Source: Gemmatimonadaceae bacterium (lineage in GTDB: Bacteria > Gemmatimonadota > Gemmatimonadetes > Gemmatimonadales > Gemmatimonadaceae). From it: a stretch of 9,515 nt of DNA. Location: contig JACDHQ010000040.1 in assembly GCA_013820975.1 (NCBI GenBank), positions 1-9,515 on the forward strand, given 5' to 3'. The translations under genes and the position numbers were made by a program. The number at the start of each line of letters is the position of its first letter. The first letter of the stretch is position 1. The notes under the pieces were generated by a model that worked only from the letters and a program-made list of their open reading frames with translations, searched no databases and was not told the origin of the DNA. Below, in pieces: positions 1 through 5,951 of this stretch.

Positions 1-668
1 GGCTCGCGCGACTGGCCGTGGCACCTGCGACCGCCGAGCTGCCCGGAGCCAACGGGCGCCCAACCCGAATCGCGATCGGCCGTTTCGACCTGCAACTCGT
101 CGTGGCCGTCGCGCTCGGCCGTACCGAGACCGCGTCGCTTCTCCCACCCGCGCTGGCGTCGCTCGAGGCCCGGGATGCATCGCTGCTCGCGCGCTTCGTA
201 ATGGGCCTGCGCGCTGCAGCCTTCCAGCGCGCCGCGATGCCGCTCGCCATGGACGCCGCCTCGGGTGCGACCGCGGCGCGTCGCCGGCAGGTGACGGCGG
301 AGGCGCTGACGGCGCGGCTCGGCGACGCGCTCAACTTTCCGGACCTGGACGAGGTCGTGCGCGGGCTCGGGTTCCGCAATCTCGGTGACGGCTTCCGCGC
401 GCCGGTGCGCACGCGCGTTCCCACGCTCTTCATTAGTGGGACCCTCGATGCGCGCACCCCTCCCGCCAATGCCGACGAAGTGCGGCGCGGCTTCACGGAC
501 GCGCGTCACCTCGTGCTCGACGGGGCCGGACACGACGACGACTTGTGGACCGCGACCCCGATGGTCGGCGAGCGGATCGCCGCCTTCGTCGCCGGGCGTT
601 CCATGGGGAATGTCACCGTGGTGACGCCGCTGCTTCGCGTCCCGAGCGGGCCGCCGCCCGGTCGTTGA
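1..668 (+). CDS. Alpha/beta hydrolase (S33 peptidase-like), C-terminal part
   Basis: The reading frame is open through the left edge, so the gene starts outside the window; a GTG at 18 is in frame but is unlikely to be the true start. The visible part is the cap and C-terminal section of an alpha/beta hydrolase. The strand RVPTLFISGTLDARTP (Asp at codon 447-449) carries the acid residue of the triad, and LVLDGAGHDDD (His at 531-533) carries the base. This arrangement resembles the TAP-like C-terminus of tripeptidyl or prolyl aminopeptidases and related esterases. The nucleophile elbow GxSxG lies upstream and cannot be checked, so the substrate is open. A Gly/Pro-rich tail ends the protein. 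Two stem-loops follow the stop. I am confident of the fold, not of peptidase activity. Confidence 0.85.
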   Translation, partial: LARLAVAPATAELPGANGRPTRIAIGRFDLQLVVAVALGRTETASLLPPALASLEARDASLLARFVMGLRAAAFQRAAMPLAMDAASGATAARRRQVTAEALTARLGDALNFPDLDEVVRGLGFRNLGDGFRAPVRTRVPTLFISGTLDARTPPANADEVRRGFTDARHLVLDGAGHDDDLWTATPMVGERIAAFVAGRSMGNVTVVTPLLRVPSGPPPGR

Positions 669-682
669 GCCGGCGCGCGATT

Positions 683-700
683 CCGGGCCGATTTGCCCGG
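683..700 (+). terminator. GC stem-loop after hydrolase gene
   Basis: CCGGGC (683-688) and GCCCGG (695-700) form a perfect 6-bp stem with a 6-base loop, 14 bases after the hydrolase stop codon. There is no T-run, so intrinsic termination is uncertain; it could instead be a 3'-end protecting or pausing hairpin. Confidence 0.4.
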
Positions 701-702
701 AT

Positions 703-744
703 GCGATACGTATGGAGGTGAGTACCCTCACCCCGGCGTATCGC
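703..744. repeat. Nested inverted repeat, structured intergenic element
   Basis: GCGATACG (703-710) pairs perfectly with CGTATCGC (737-744). Inside it GGTGAG (717-722) pairs with CTCACC (727-732) around a 4-base loop. The two stems are separated by a 6/4-base internal loop. It directly follows the 683-700 stem and lies 113 bases before the VOC gene, so it could be part of a terminator region or a structured leader of the next gene. No known riboswitch class is recognised. Confidence 0.45.
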
Positions 745-856
745 CGGTGCCGCCTACACGCACCCGCGCCGCAAAGAGTAATGGTGCGATGCTGCCTCCC
801 GCAGTCCTGGGCACGGCCAGCATGGTGATCATCGCCCTGCCTCTGCGCGGTGAGCA

Positions 857-1273
857 ATGGGTCTCAGCAAGTTCACCACGAACAACTCCTTTGTGAATCT
901 CAATCAGGTTACCATGCCGGCACTGCACATCGAGCAGTCCGTGGCCTTCTACCGTGCGATGGGCTTCGAGCAGATCGTTGACGCTCCGGGCTACGCACGA
1001 TTTGCGTGTCCCGAGGGCGACGCAACGTTCTCCGTGCACCGGGTCGACCGCAGATCCGAGGGCGCGGTCATCGTCTACTTCGAGTGCTCCGCCCTGGACG
1101 AGAGGGTGTCCGAACTACAGGTACGCGGATTCACCTTTACGAAGCTCCCGGCGGATGAGCGATGGCTCTGGCGCGAGGCGCGCCTCACCGACCCGGCCGG
1201 GAATGTCCTTTGCCTCTATTGGGCGGGGGTAAACCGCAAGTATCCTCCGTGGCGGCTCGTCGCATCGGACTGA
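857..1273 (+). CDS. VOC (glyoxalase/bleomycin-resistance fold) family protein
   Basis: The 138-residue product fits one vicinal-oxygen-chelate domain of two beta-alpha-beta-beta-beta modules. The first module is residues 13-62, with HIEQSVAFYRAMGFEQI forming the typical helix after the first strand. The second is about 70-124, with VIVYFECSALDERVSELQVRG and then the TDPAGNVLCLYW hairpin. The usual metal ligands are poorly kept: a Gln sits at the first position, Glu76 may remain, and the last strand has Tyr-Trp where Glu is common. It may therefore be a non-catalytic or ligand-binding member. The ATG at 857 is chosen because the first strand begins around residue 13; the ribosome binding site is weak. 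The specific substrate cannot be told. The gene stands alone between two structured or decayed regions. Confidence 0.8.
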   Translation: MGLSKFTTNNSFVNLNQVTMPALHIEQSVAFYRAMGFEQIVDAPGYARFACPEGDATFSVHRVDRRSEGAVIVYFECSALDERVSELQVRGFTFTKLPADERWLWREARLTDPAGNVLCLYWAGVNRKYPPWRLVASD

Positions 1274-1552
1274 GGGTTCGCGTTTCTGGGAAAGATGTCA
1301 TCAACCCGCCACTGGAGGTCGGAACAGTCCGTGGGCTGGTGCGGCGACCGCAGGATGACGGCAATGACGTGATGGCTGCGCGCGAACAGGTCGACGCGTT
1401 GCCACCCGCCTTGGCGTCGAATGCGGTCGAGGGATCGCCGTTGACCTTCGCATTGGCCGGAGTATCGCGCTTCTCATGGTTGCGAATCAACCGTACGTTG
1501 CCGTTGGGCAGTCTGCCCTATCGCCACGGCGTCGAGCAGCTGTGCCTCGGTG
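1274..1552. other. No intact gene; possible remnant coding on minus strand
   Basis: No plus-strand protein here has recognisable domains. On the minus strand one frame reads like coding sequence, with stretches such as GGWQRVDLFARSHHVIAV and LQWRVDDIFPRNANPQ. It is broken by a TGA at 1476-1474 and runs into the 3' end of the VOC gene before its stop at 1218-1216. A further stretch, LELTEAQLLDAVAIG, lies in the same frame just right of the break. I do not recognise the family. The pattern suggests gene debris joined to the flavoprotein remnant to its right, but this is inference. Confidence 0.3.
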
Positions 1553-1721
1553 AGTTCGAGGCACGGCGCCGATGAAGCTGAACACGCCGGCGGTCGCGAT
1601 CTCACGAGTCTCGCCGGTGCGGACGTCCTCCACCCACCGCTGACAGATGCTCATCGCCGACCATCCGGCGACCTGCCGCGGGGCGCAAGCGCGTCTTCTC
1701 GATCAGCTTAGATCGTCGCAT
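1553..1721 (-). pseudogene. Thioredoxin-reductase-like flavoprotein fragment
   Basis: Read on the minus strand, 1721 to 1635 gives MRRSKLIEKT, then RRMVGDEHLSAV. After one extra base at 1634 the reading continues as VEDVRTGETREIATAGVFSF and then IGAVPRT, ending at 1553. This is the order found in thioredoxin-reductase-like FAD/NAD(P)H oxidoreductases after the NADPH-binding domain: a LIERI-type helix, a G-D/E-x-HL strand, a D-x-x-TGE turn, then the V-F-x-F-IGA-x-P-x-T motif that enters the second half of the FAD domain. The phase shift at 1634, the missing N-terminal FAD GxGxxG region, and loss of the sequence after the P-x-T motif show that it is a short decayed fragment. A plus-strand ORF overlaps it antisense, which makes the N-terminus of that ORF suspect. 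Confidence 0.6.
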
Positions 1722-2291
1722 CGAAGGCAACTCGACGGATCACACGCACGTCGCTGGGATACCCCGCTTGCAACCCTGAGGACGTGTGGCTCCCGTCCGG
1801 CTCGCGCAGCACGAGCGCGCGACCTTCTCAGCGGCCTGCGGGAGAACCTGCGGCACGCCGTAGCGGTTCTCGACGCGAACGCCGAGGCGCTTGCCACGGT
1901 GCGGGCACAGCGGGAGGCGTTGGTGGCTGCCGGGGCGGAGCGCGCCTACACCGAGAGTGTCGATGCGGCGCTCGTCGCCATCGGTACGGCGGTGGACGAG
2001 GCCGTGAGCTACCTCCGCGACGACTGGCAGCGGCGCGCGGGAGTTCCCGCACACCAGGCGCTGGACCGGGCAGTTGATGCCGAGCGTGACCGCTGCCGGG
2101 CGCAGGGTCGCGTGCTGCGTCAGTTCCCGGAGGTCTACGACGAGGTCGCGCGGCGCCTGCCCGGTGCGTTCCAGACGCTTCGCCTGCTCATGGGCGTGGC
2201 GACGGATGCCCCACTGGCGCTGCCCGACCCCGGAGGCACACGAACGGCAGCTACCCGCCCAGGCGCAGCGCTCGCACGGATGCGGCGCTGA
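1647..2291 (+). CDS. Hypothetical helical protein, start uncertain
   Basis: The frame opens at ATG 1647 without a ribosome binding site, and its first 25 or so codons lie antisense to the flavoprotein fragment. Protein-like sequence begins near 1820 with RDLLSGLRENLRHAVAVLDA. It continues as an Ala/Arg/Glu-rich, probably all-helical protein to about residue 185, followed by a low-complexity Pro/Thr/Ala/Arg tail. There is no ATG, GTG or TTG in frame between 1647 and GTG 1899. The gene is therefore either a chimera created when the flavoprotein gene was broken, or 5'-truncated, or it starts at GTG 1899 (about 130 residues). No family is recognised. The next gene starts 30 bases downstream, so the two are probably cotranscribed. 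Confidence 0.45.
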   Translation: MLIADHPATCRGAQARLLDQLRSSHRRQLDGSHARRWDTPLATLRTCGSRPARAARARDLLSGLRENLRHAVAVLDANAEALATVRAQREALVAAGAERAYTESVDAALVAIGTAVDEAVSYLRDDWQRRAGVPAHQALDRAVDAERDRCRAQGRVLRQFPEVYDEVARRLPGAFQTLRLLMGVATDAPLALPDPGGTRTAATRPGAALARMRR

Positions 2292-2320
2292 GCATCACCA
2301 CCCACATGATCGGAGGCACG

Positions 2321-2602
2321 ATGACGCAGATGAGCAAGACCTCACAGTTCGCGATGGCCATGATCGAGGCAGGGGCCACTCCTGCCAACGCAGCGCAGCT
2401 GGCGGAGAACGAGGCCGTCGCAACGGCCCTCGCGCACGACGGCGCCGACCCTGTGGCGATAGCGCGGGCGGTGGCGAACAACGAGCCGATCCCGGAGGCC
2501 GCTGGCCTGAGCTCCTTCTTCGACGGCATCCGCGAGGAGGCCACTGCGAAGGCGAGCGTCCAGCAACAGCCCACGGCTCGTGAGCGGCTGCACATCCGGT
2601 GA
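2321..2602 (+). CDS. Small acidic hypothetical protein with internal repeat
   Basis: This is a 93-residue protein, mostly helical and Ala-rich. An ATG lies at 2306, but GGAGG at 2312-2316 sits four bases before ATG 2321, so 2321 is the better start. Residues around AMIEAGATPANAAQLAEN are echoed by ALAHDGADPVAIARAVANN, giving two imperfect copies of a helix-GA-x-P-helix unit about 25 residues apart. A Ser-Phe-Phe motif and a charged tail follow. No known domain is recognised. It lies 30 bases after the 1647-2291 ORF and before a hairpin with a T-run, so it is likely the last gene of that unit. Confidence 0.65.
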   Translation: MTQMSKTSQFAMAMIEAGATPANAAQLAENEAVATALAHDGADPVAIARAVANNEPIPEAAGLSSFFDGIREEATAKASVQQQPTARERLHIR

Positions 2603-2671
2603 GCGCAGCGGAATCGCGCCACGTTCGCTTCTGCCGCATCAAAATGCGGTCGGGGTGTACGTGGTGCGCTT

Positions 2672-2710
2672 CAGCGCCCCAAGCGCTCTCAGTGGCGCTG
2701 GCGCCTTTTT
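2672..2710 (+). terminator. Probable intrinsic terminator between convergent genes
   Basis: CAGCGCC (2672-2678) and GGCGCTG (2694-2700) form a 7-bp stem. An alternative compact stem GGCG/CGCC lies at 2694-2705. TTTTT follows at 2706-2710. This fits a terminator for the plus-strand small gene; the T-run touches the last codons of the convergent minus-strand gene, whose stop is at 2709-2711. Confidence 0.5.
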
Positions 2711-3323
2711 ATGGTGACCGCAAAAGCCCCGACTTGTCCCAATTGACCTCAACGCTTTGCGCAAGAACGCTCTCAGAGATCCGCAGCTCCACGCACAAGC
2801 GCCTCGCGTCAACTTCGGTGAGCAAATTGGCCGTGAGCGCCTCCTTGATCTTCCACACAACCTCCTCGCGTGGACCTTCAACCCCAAGATCAAATAATGT
2901 GCGTTCAACGGTTGTGCACGGAATGCCGTGGACTTTGGTCTTGTCGTACACGGAAACCACCATCCGCCGCAACGAGACATACTCTGGCATGATTCGACGT
3001 GTTCGATAATCCCATGGTACGCCTACGTCGATCTCCCGAGGCATGTCGGTCAAGCCGTGGAGCGCAAGAGCCGACTCATGTGATATCACTACGCCTTTGC
3101 AGCGTGGCCAGTGCAGCGCCGCTTCCACGCGATCATCATCGTCTTCACGAGACACAGGAAATCGATAAACGCCGTGGCTGAGCCGGATGAGCACACCACG
3201 CCGAGCCATCTGCTGAAGCGTGTTCGGTCTGATCCCGGCCGCAGCGGCACGGCGCGTCGTTATGACGCTCCTCCGGCTGCGTAATAGGAGTCCCTCCAAA
3301 TCACGATGGATTCTGCCCGGCAT
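2709..3323 (-). CDS. AbiEi-family antitoxin / transcriptional regulator, orphan
   Basis: The 204-residue length is usual for AbiEi-like proteins. Residues 18-55 form a winged helix-turn-helix: ITTRRAAAAGIRPNTLQQM, then a wing ending in RLSHGVYRF. A second domain follows with the conserved SHESALALHGL motif (about residues 81-91), the IDVGVP strand, a VHGIPCTTVERTLFDL segment and a C-terminal helical part. AbiEi proteins are antitoxins of type IV abortive-infection systems and repress their own operon; the toxin is an AbiEii nucleotidyltransferase normally encoded just downstream. Here the downstream gene is unrelated and convergent, so no toxin partner is present. Solo copies may act as plain repressors. 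The ATG at 3323 gives a good N-terminal helix; the ribosome binding site is weak. Confidence 0.85.
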   Translation of the reverse strand: MPGRIHRDLEGLLLRSRRSVITTRRAAAAGIRPNTLQQMARRGVLIRLSHGVYRFPVSREDDDDRVEAALHWPRCKGVVISHESALALHGLTDMPREIDVGVPWDYRTRRIMPEYVSLRRMVVSVYDKTKVHGIPCTTVERTLFDLGVEGPREEVVWKIKEALTANLLTEVDARRLCVELRISESVLAQSVEVNWDKSGLLRSP

Positions 3324-3430
3324 AGTGGCTCGAAGTTCGAGACGATTTCAAGATGTCATTGTTTGGACTAGGCACAATGGAGAAAACAGGACAAATTCCC
3401 CGAAAATGGTCTATTGCCCTCCGCTATCGC

Positions 3431-3485
3431 TTTGTGTTACAACGTTTTACGGAATCGGGCTAGAATTGCCTTTTTGTTGCAACGT
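3431..3485. promoter_or_regulatory. Spaced direct repeats in divergent promoter region
   Basis: TTTGTGTTACAACGT (3431-3445) and TTTTTGTTGCAACGT (3471-3485) match at 13 of 15 positions and lie exactly 40 bases apart, close to four helical turns. Each has a GTTnCAAC-type near-palindromic core. They sit in the 222-bp AT-richer gap between the minus-strand AbiEi gene and the plus-strand endonuclease-like gene. A TAGAAT hexamer at 3461-3466 could be a -10 box for the plus-strand gene, but a good -35 box is not seen. Operator function for the winged-helix regulator is inferred only from position and symmetry. Confidence 0.35.
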
Positions 3486-3545
3486 GGATGACGTAGACTC
3501 AGTCAGAGGAATGCTGGAAGCCACCCGCCACGGAGCGCGAGACAA

Positions 3546-4001
3546 ATGCCCGGTGAGAGAACCGTCAAGTTGCTGCTTGGGGTCGACGACGAGTCAATAG
3601 CCGCTCCCAATCAAGGAAGCTTCGTCCGCGAGGAGCGCCTGTTGCGGTGGCAGTCGCTCTCTTTCGGGACCCAGAGTGAGTTGACGTTCGCTCAGGCGCT
3701 GGACCGTGCCGGAGTGTTCTTCATGCCGCTTTCAGCGTGCCGCGTGACGTTTGCACCGGGGGTACGGAAGACATCGGAGCTGGACTTTCTCATCGTGCAC
3801 CGGGGCGTTACGGCGGTGGTCGAGCTCGATGGCGCCCCTCACAACGGGCGAGCCGCCGATGACCATCGCCGGGACCGCGCGATCAAACGTTCGGGGATCT
3901 GGCTCGTGGAGCGCGTCTCGTCAGCGGAGGTGCTGTCCAACCCAGACGGCGTCGTGCGCGACCTGCTTCGCATGATGATCTACTTCCGAAAGACGGCGTA
4001 G
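3546..4001 (+). CDS. DUF559 / Vsr-like PD-(D/E)XK endonuclease-fold protein
   Basis: The 151-residue protein has the DUF559 signature in its second half: an SELTFAQAL helix with Glu45, a strand SELDFLIV with Asp80, then VVELDGAPHN with Glu93, Asp95 and His99. DDHRRDRAIKRSGIWLVERV follows at 105-124. This is the pattern of very-short-patch-repair-like nucleases of the PD-(D/E)XK superfamily, where the E-x-D-G-x-x-H motif replaces E-x-K. All expected acidic residues are present, so nuclease activity is plausible but unproven. The first 40 residues match nothing I know. GGAG lies 10 bases before the ATG at 3546. It is divergent from the AbiEi-like gene and ends 18 bases from the convergent DUF4145 gene. 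Confidence 0.75.
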   Translation: MPGERTVKLLLGVDDESIAAPNQGSFVREERLLRWQSLSFGTQSELTFAQALDRAGVFFMPLSACRVTFAPGVRKTSELDFLIVHRGVTAVVELDGAPHNGRAADDHRRDRAIKRSGIWLVERVSSAEVLSNPDGVVRDLLRMMIYFRKTA

Positions 4002-4019
4002 TCCGAATGGCCAAGACCC

Positions 4020-4706
4020 TCACGCGTCCGGCATGTCCCGAAGATACTTGCTGGTCAAGAGGTGCGTGTTGATCCAACTCTCCGTCAACGAAATCAACGC
4101 TTTAAGATCGGTGATATCCTTGTCCGTCCACCTGCGCACGTAGTGCGTCTCATCATTGCCCAGCCATGTAGCGCGTCGTGCACATCCTTTGATGTTGTCG
4201 TCCGGAATATGATCTGAAATCACTTGGCCGAGCTGCTTGGCTTTGATCTTCTCCTTGTTTGCTGGTTCGACGTCGATGCAGTAGTCCTTGACCAAGAATT
4301 CCAGAGACTTTCGGTAACCGACTCCTGCGATCTCGCTCAGACCAAACCCCTCCGCGACGCCAGCCTGTCGGAAAATCTCCACGAATTGCGGTGATAGGGT
4401 GTTCACGTCAGCGGGATGCGACGGGGGCACGGGCGTGAATGGCAGGAGGGATCGGAGCTGATAGTTCCACTTTCCGCCACGCGGCTCATACCGCCCCTCA
4501 TAGCGTGCGATGAATAGGTGGAGGCAGGCGCCCCGAGGACATTGGAACGCAAACTTCACGTTACTAGTTCGGCCGATTCCCACGGTCCCAGAGCGGAACA
4601 CGCCAGCGACCTGCCGCGGGTCGATCGCATGATGACAGATGGGGCACTGCTGAGGCGCAGTGTCAACGCTGAGCGCGCTCGTCCCGACGCTAAGAGAGGT
4701 CGTCAT
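4020..4706 (-). CDS. Zinc-ribbon and DUF4145 domain protein
   Basis: The N-terminus has two Cys pairs, C21-x2-C24 and C56-x4-C61, which could form a treble-clef or zinc-ribbon site. The C-terminal half (about 123-215) matches DUF4145 by its landmarks: a GYRKSLEFLVKDYC helix, LGQVISDHIP, RRATWLGNDETHYVRRW and a final long helix. DUF4145 proteins occur alone or fused to type I restriction and other helicase/nuclease subunits; their biochemical role is not established. The length of 228 residues is usual for stand-alone members. The gene converges on the endonuclease-like gene, and its start faces the tRNA. Paired 8-bp direct repeats lie just upstream. The start ATG at 4706 lacks a clear ribosome binding site. 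Confidence 0.8.
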   Translation of the reverse strand: MTTSLSVGTSALSVDTAPQQCPICHHAIDPRQVAGVFRSGTVGIGRTSNVKFAFQCPRGACLHLFIARYEGRYEPRGGKWNYQLRSLLPFTPVPPSHPADVNTLSPQFVEIFRQAGVAEGFGLSEIAGVGYRKSLEFLVKDYCIDVEPANKEKIKAKQLGQVISDHIPDDNIKGCARRATWLGNDETHYVRRWTDKDITDLKALISLTESWINTHLLTSKYLRDMPDA

Positions 4707-4716
4707 ATGCGTGCGA

Positions 4717-4735
4717 TGTTAGCGGTCTGTTAGCG
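4717..4735. promoter_or_regulatory. Phased 8-bp direct repeats before DUF4145 gene
   Basis: TGTTAGCG occurs at 4717-4724 and again at 4728-4735, 11 bases apart, beginning 11 bases upstream of the DUF4145 start codon. Same-face spacing suggests a protein-binding site, but no regulator is assigned and chance is possible. Confidence 0.3.
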
Positions 4736-4809
4736 CAACGCGAAAACACCCTCGACAGCAGATGCCGATGGTGTTCTGCAACCACAACGAACTCATAGAT
4801 TTACATCAA

Positions 4810-4883
4810 TCGGGACGGCGGGATTCGAACCCGCGACCCCCTGAACCCCATTCAGGTGCGCTACCGGGCTGCGCTACGTCCCG
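4810..4883 (-). tRNA. tRNA-Pro (anticodon GGG)
   Basis: Read on the minus strand, the sequence folds into a full cloverleaf: acceptor stem CGGGACG/CGTCCCG, D-arm GCGC-AGCCCGGTA-GCGC, anticodon arm CCTGA-ATGGGGT-TCAGG, a 5-base variable loop, and T-arm GCGGG-TTCGAAT-CCCGC, with discriminator A. Its 74 bases match the canonical layout. The loop gives anticodon GGG, which reads CCC and CCT proline codons. CCA is not encoded. The 3' end faces the accessory islet on the left, the usual orientation for integration into a tRNA gene; no second copy of the 3' end is seen in the window. Confidence 0.97.
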
Positions 4884-4996
4884 TTCCACAAGCGCGGCAG
4901 TGACGGCCGCCCCCGAGAACAGACGCGAAAGCTAACCGCCGCCGCGACCGCCAACCACCCCCTCAGCCTCCGCCCCCAACCACACCTGCAACGCAC

Positions 4997-5031
4997 CGAG
5001 CGCCGGGGCAGCACTGCCGCCCCGGCGCTCG
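4997..5031. repeat. Perfect 13-bp inverted repeat (hairpin)
   Basis: CGAGCGCCGGGGC (4997-5009) pairs perfectly with GCCCCGGCGCTCG (5019-5031) around a 9-base loop. No T-run follows on either strand. It lies about 70 bases beyond the stop of the doubtful minus-strand ORF at 5102-5368, so it could be its terminator, or a stand-alone palindromic intergenic element. Confidence 0.6.
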
Positions 5032-5101
5032 ATTCACTGCCCCGCTGCAATCCCGCCGGAACGGCGGCGGATCCGCGCAACGGTTACCGCTGGTCCCGCG
5101 C

Positions 5102-5368
5102 CTACCCCCGCAGCTGCTCCCGCAGCACCCCCATCATCCCCAGCTCCGCGATCGCCGCGGCGCCGAGGGCGCTCGAGCCGCTCAGCCGCCGGCCCCAGAG
5201 CGCGGTTGCTCGCGGGCGGGCGAGGAGGTCGCTCCCGCCGCTCCCCCGGACTGCCGCCGCAGTTCTCGCATCATCTCGTCGCGCGACATGAACCGCGTCT
5301 CGCGAAGCATCAGGATCGGCTGCGACGCCCGCTGCGCGCCTGATCTCCATTCCTGGTTTATCGTGCAC
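5102..5368 (-). pseudogene. Possible frameshifted small gene, unknown
   Basis: Codon-position bias suggests coding sequence but changes frame. From about 5345 to 5200 the minus-strand frame reading LMLRETRFMSRDEMMRELRR has strongly G/C-ending codons. From about 5180 to the TAG at 5102 the bias moves to the other frame, reading SALGAAAIAELGMMGVLREQ. A GTG at 5368 with GAGGAG three bases ahead belongs to the second frame, but the first 50 codons there have poor codon bias. A single small protein of about 70-90 residues broken by one indel would explain this; a sequencing error or two unrelated open frames would also do. No family is recognised. Confidence 0.25.
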
Positions 5369-5492
5369 GTACTCCTCGTTCGTCCTGAGTGTCGTTGTGT
5401 CTTCCTGCCGCTACCGCGCCCAACCCGGCGCCTGCGGCTCGCGTCACAGGGATGTCCGCTGCATCCCGCACGCGTGTGCCCTCGCGGGTGAC

Positions 5493-5852
5493 TCAGCTGG
5501 TTGCCGTTCGCCCGCCCCGCGCAATCCACCGCGCCACGCGGAAGAGCACCCACACCGGCAGCACCACGAAGAGGAAGATCTTGAGCGCGACGATGCCGAA
5601 CACCACCACCCCGGCCAGCACCGCCAGCGCAACGCCACCGATCGCGAACACGATGAAGAAGGGGAAGCCGAGCAGCACGATCACGAACAGCAGCGGAAGG
5701 CCGATGATCGCCAGCACCGCAAGCAGCGGCACCGCCAGCAGCTTCAGCATCGCGAGCCCGAGCGGCACCACCACGAGCACTGAGCCGAGCAGCGTGAGCA
5801 ACGCGCGGAGCGCGACGACCTTCACCAGCAGCGACGACAGCAGGCCGACCAT
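5493..5852 (-). CDS. Small integral membrane protein, unknown function
   Basis: The 119-residue product is almost entirely Leu, Val, Ala, Ile, Gly and Phe through residue 100, enough for three or four transmembrane helices. One segment is centred on LLTLLGSVLVVVPLGLAML, the next on LLAVLAIIGLPLLFVIVLL, and the following ones on FFIVFAIGGVALAVLAGVVV and LKIFLFVVLPVWVLF. A basic tail (RVARWIARGGR) is probably cytoplasmic. GGAG lies six bases before the ATG at 5852, so the start is well supported. It lies 99 bases downstream of hemQ on the same strand and may be cotranscribed. No conserved polar residues hint at transport or catalysis. Confidence 0.75.
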   Translation of the reverse strand: MVGLLSSLLVKVVALRALLTLLGSVLVVVPLGLAMLKLLAVPLLAVLAIIGLPLLFVIVLLGFPFFIVFAIGGVALAVLAGVVVFGIVALKIFLFVVLPVWVLFRVARWIARGGRTATS

Positions 5853-5951
5853 GGGGGACTCCGGTTCGGGTACGAACGGGGACTGGCCTCCCTACGGCAG
5901 CCCGCGGGGCGGTGTTTCGAACCCACGCCGACTCTGACCCCAGGCCGACCA

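Noticed and set aside
2709..4001. Classical AbiEi/AbiEii toxin-antitoxin pair
   Set aside because: The neighbouring protein is a DUF559-type nuclease fold on the opposite strand, not a nucleotidyltransferase, so calling it the AbiEii toxin is not supported.
1..4809. Second copy of the tRNA-Pro 3' end as an attachment site
   Set aside because: No duplicate of the T-arm and acceptor segment was found left of the tRNA, so island borders cannot be set.
5905..5935. TTCGAACCC motif resembling a tRNA T-loop
   Set aside because: The flanking bases do not form a T-stem and no acceptor or anticodon arm can be built.
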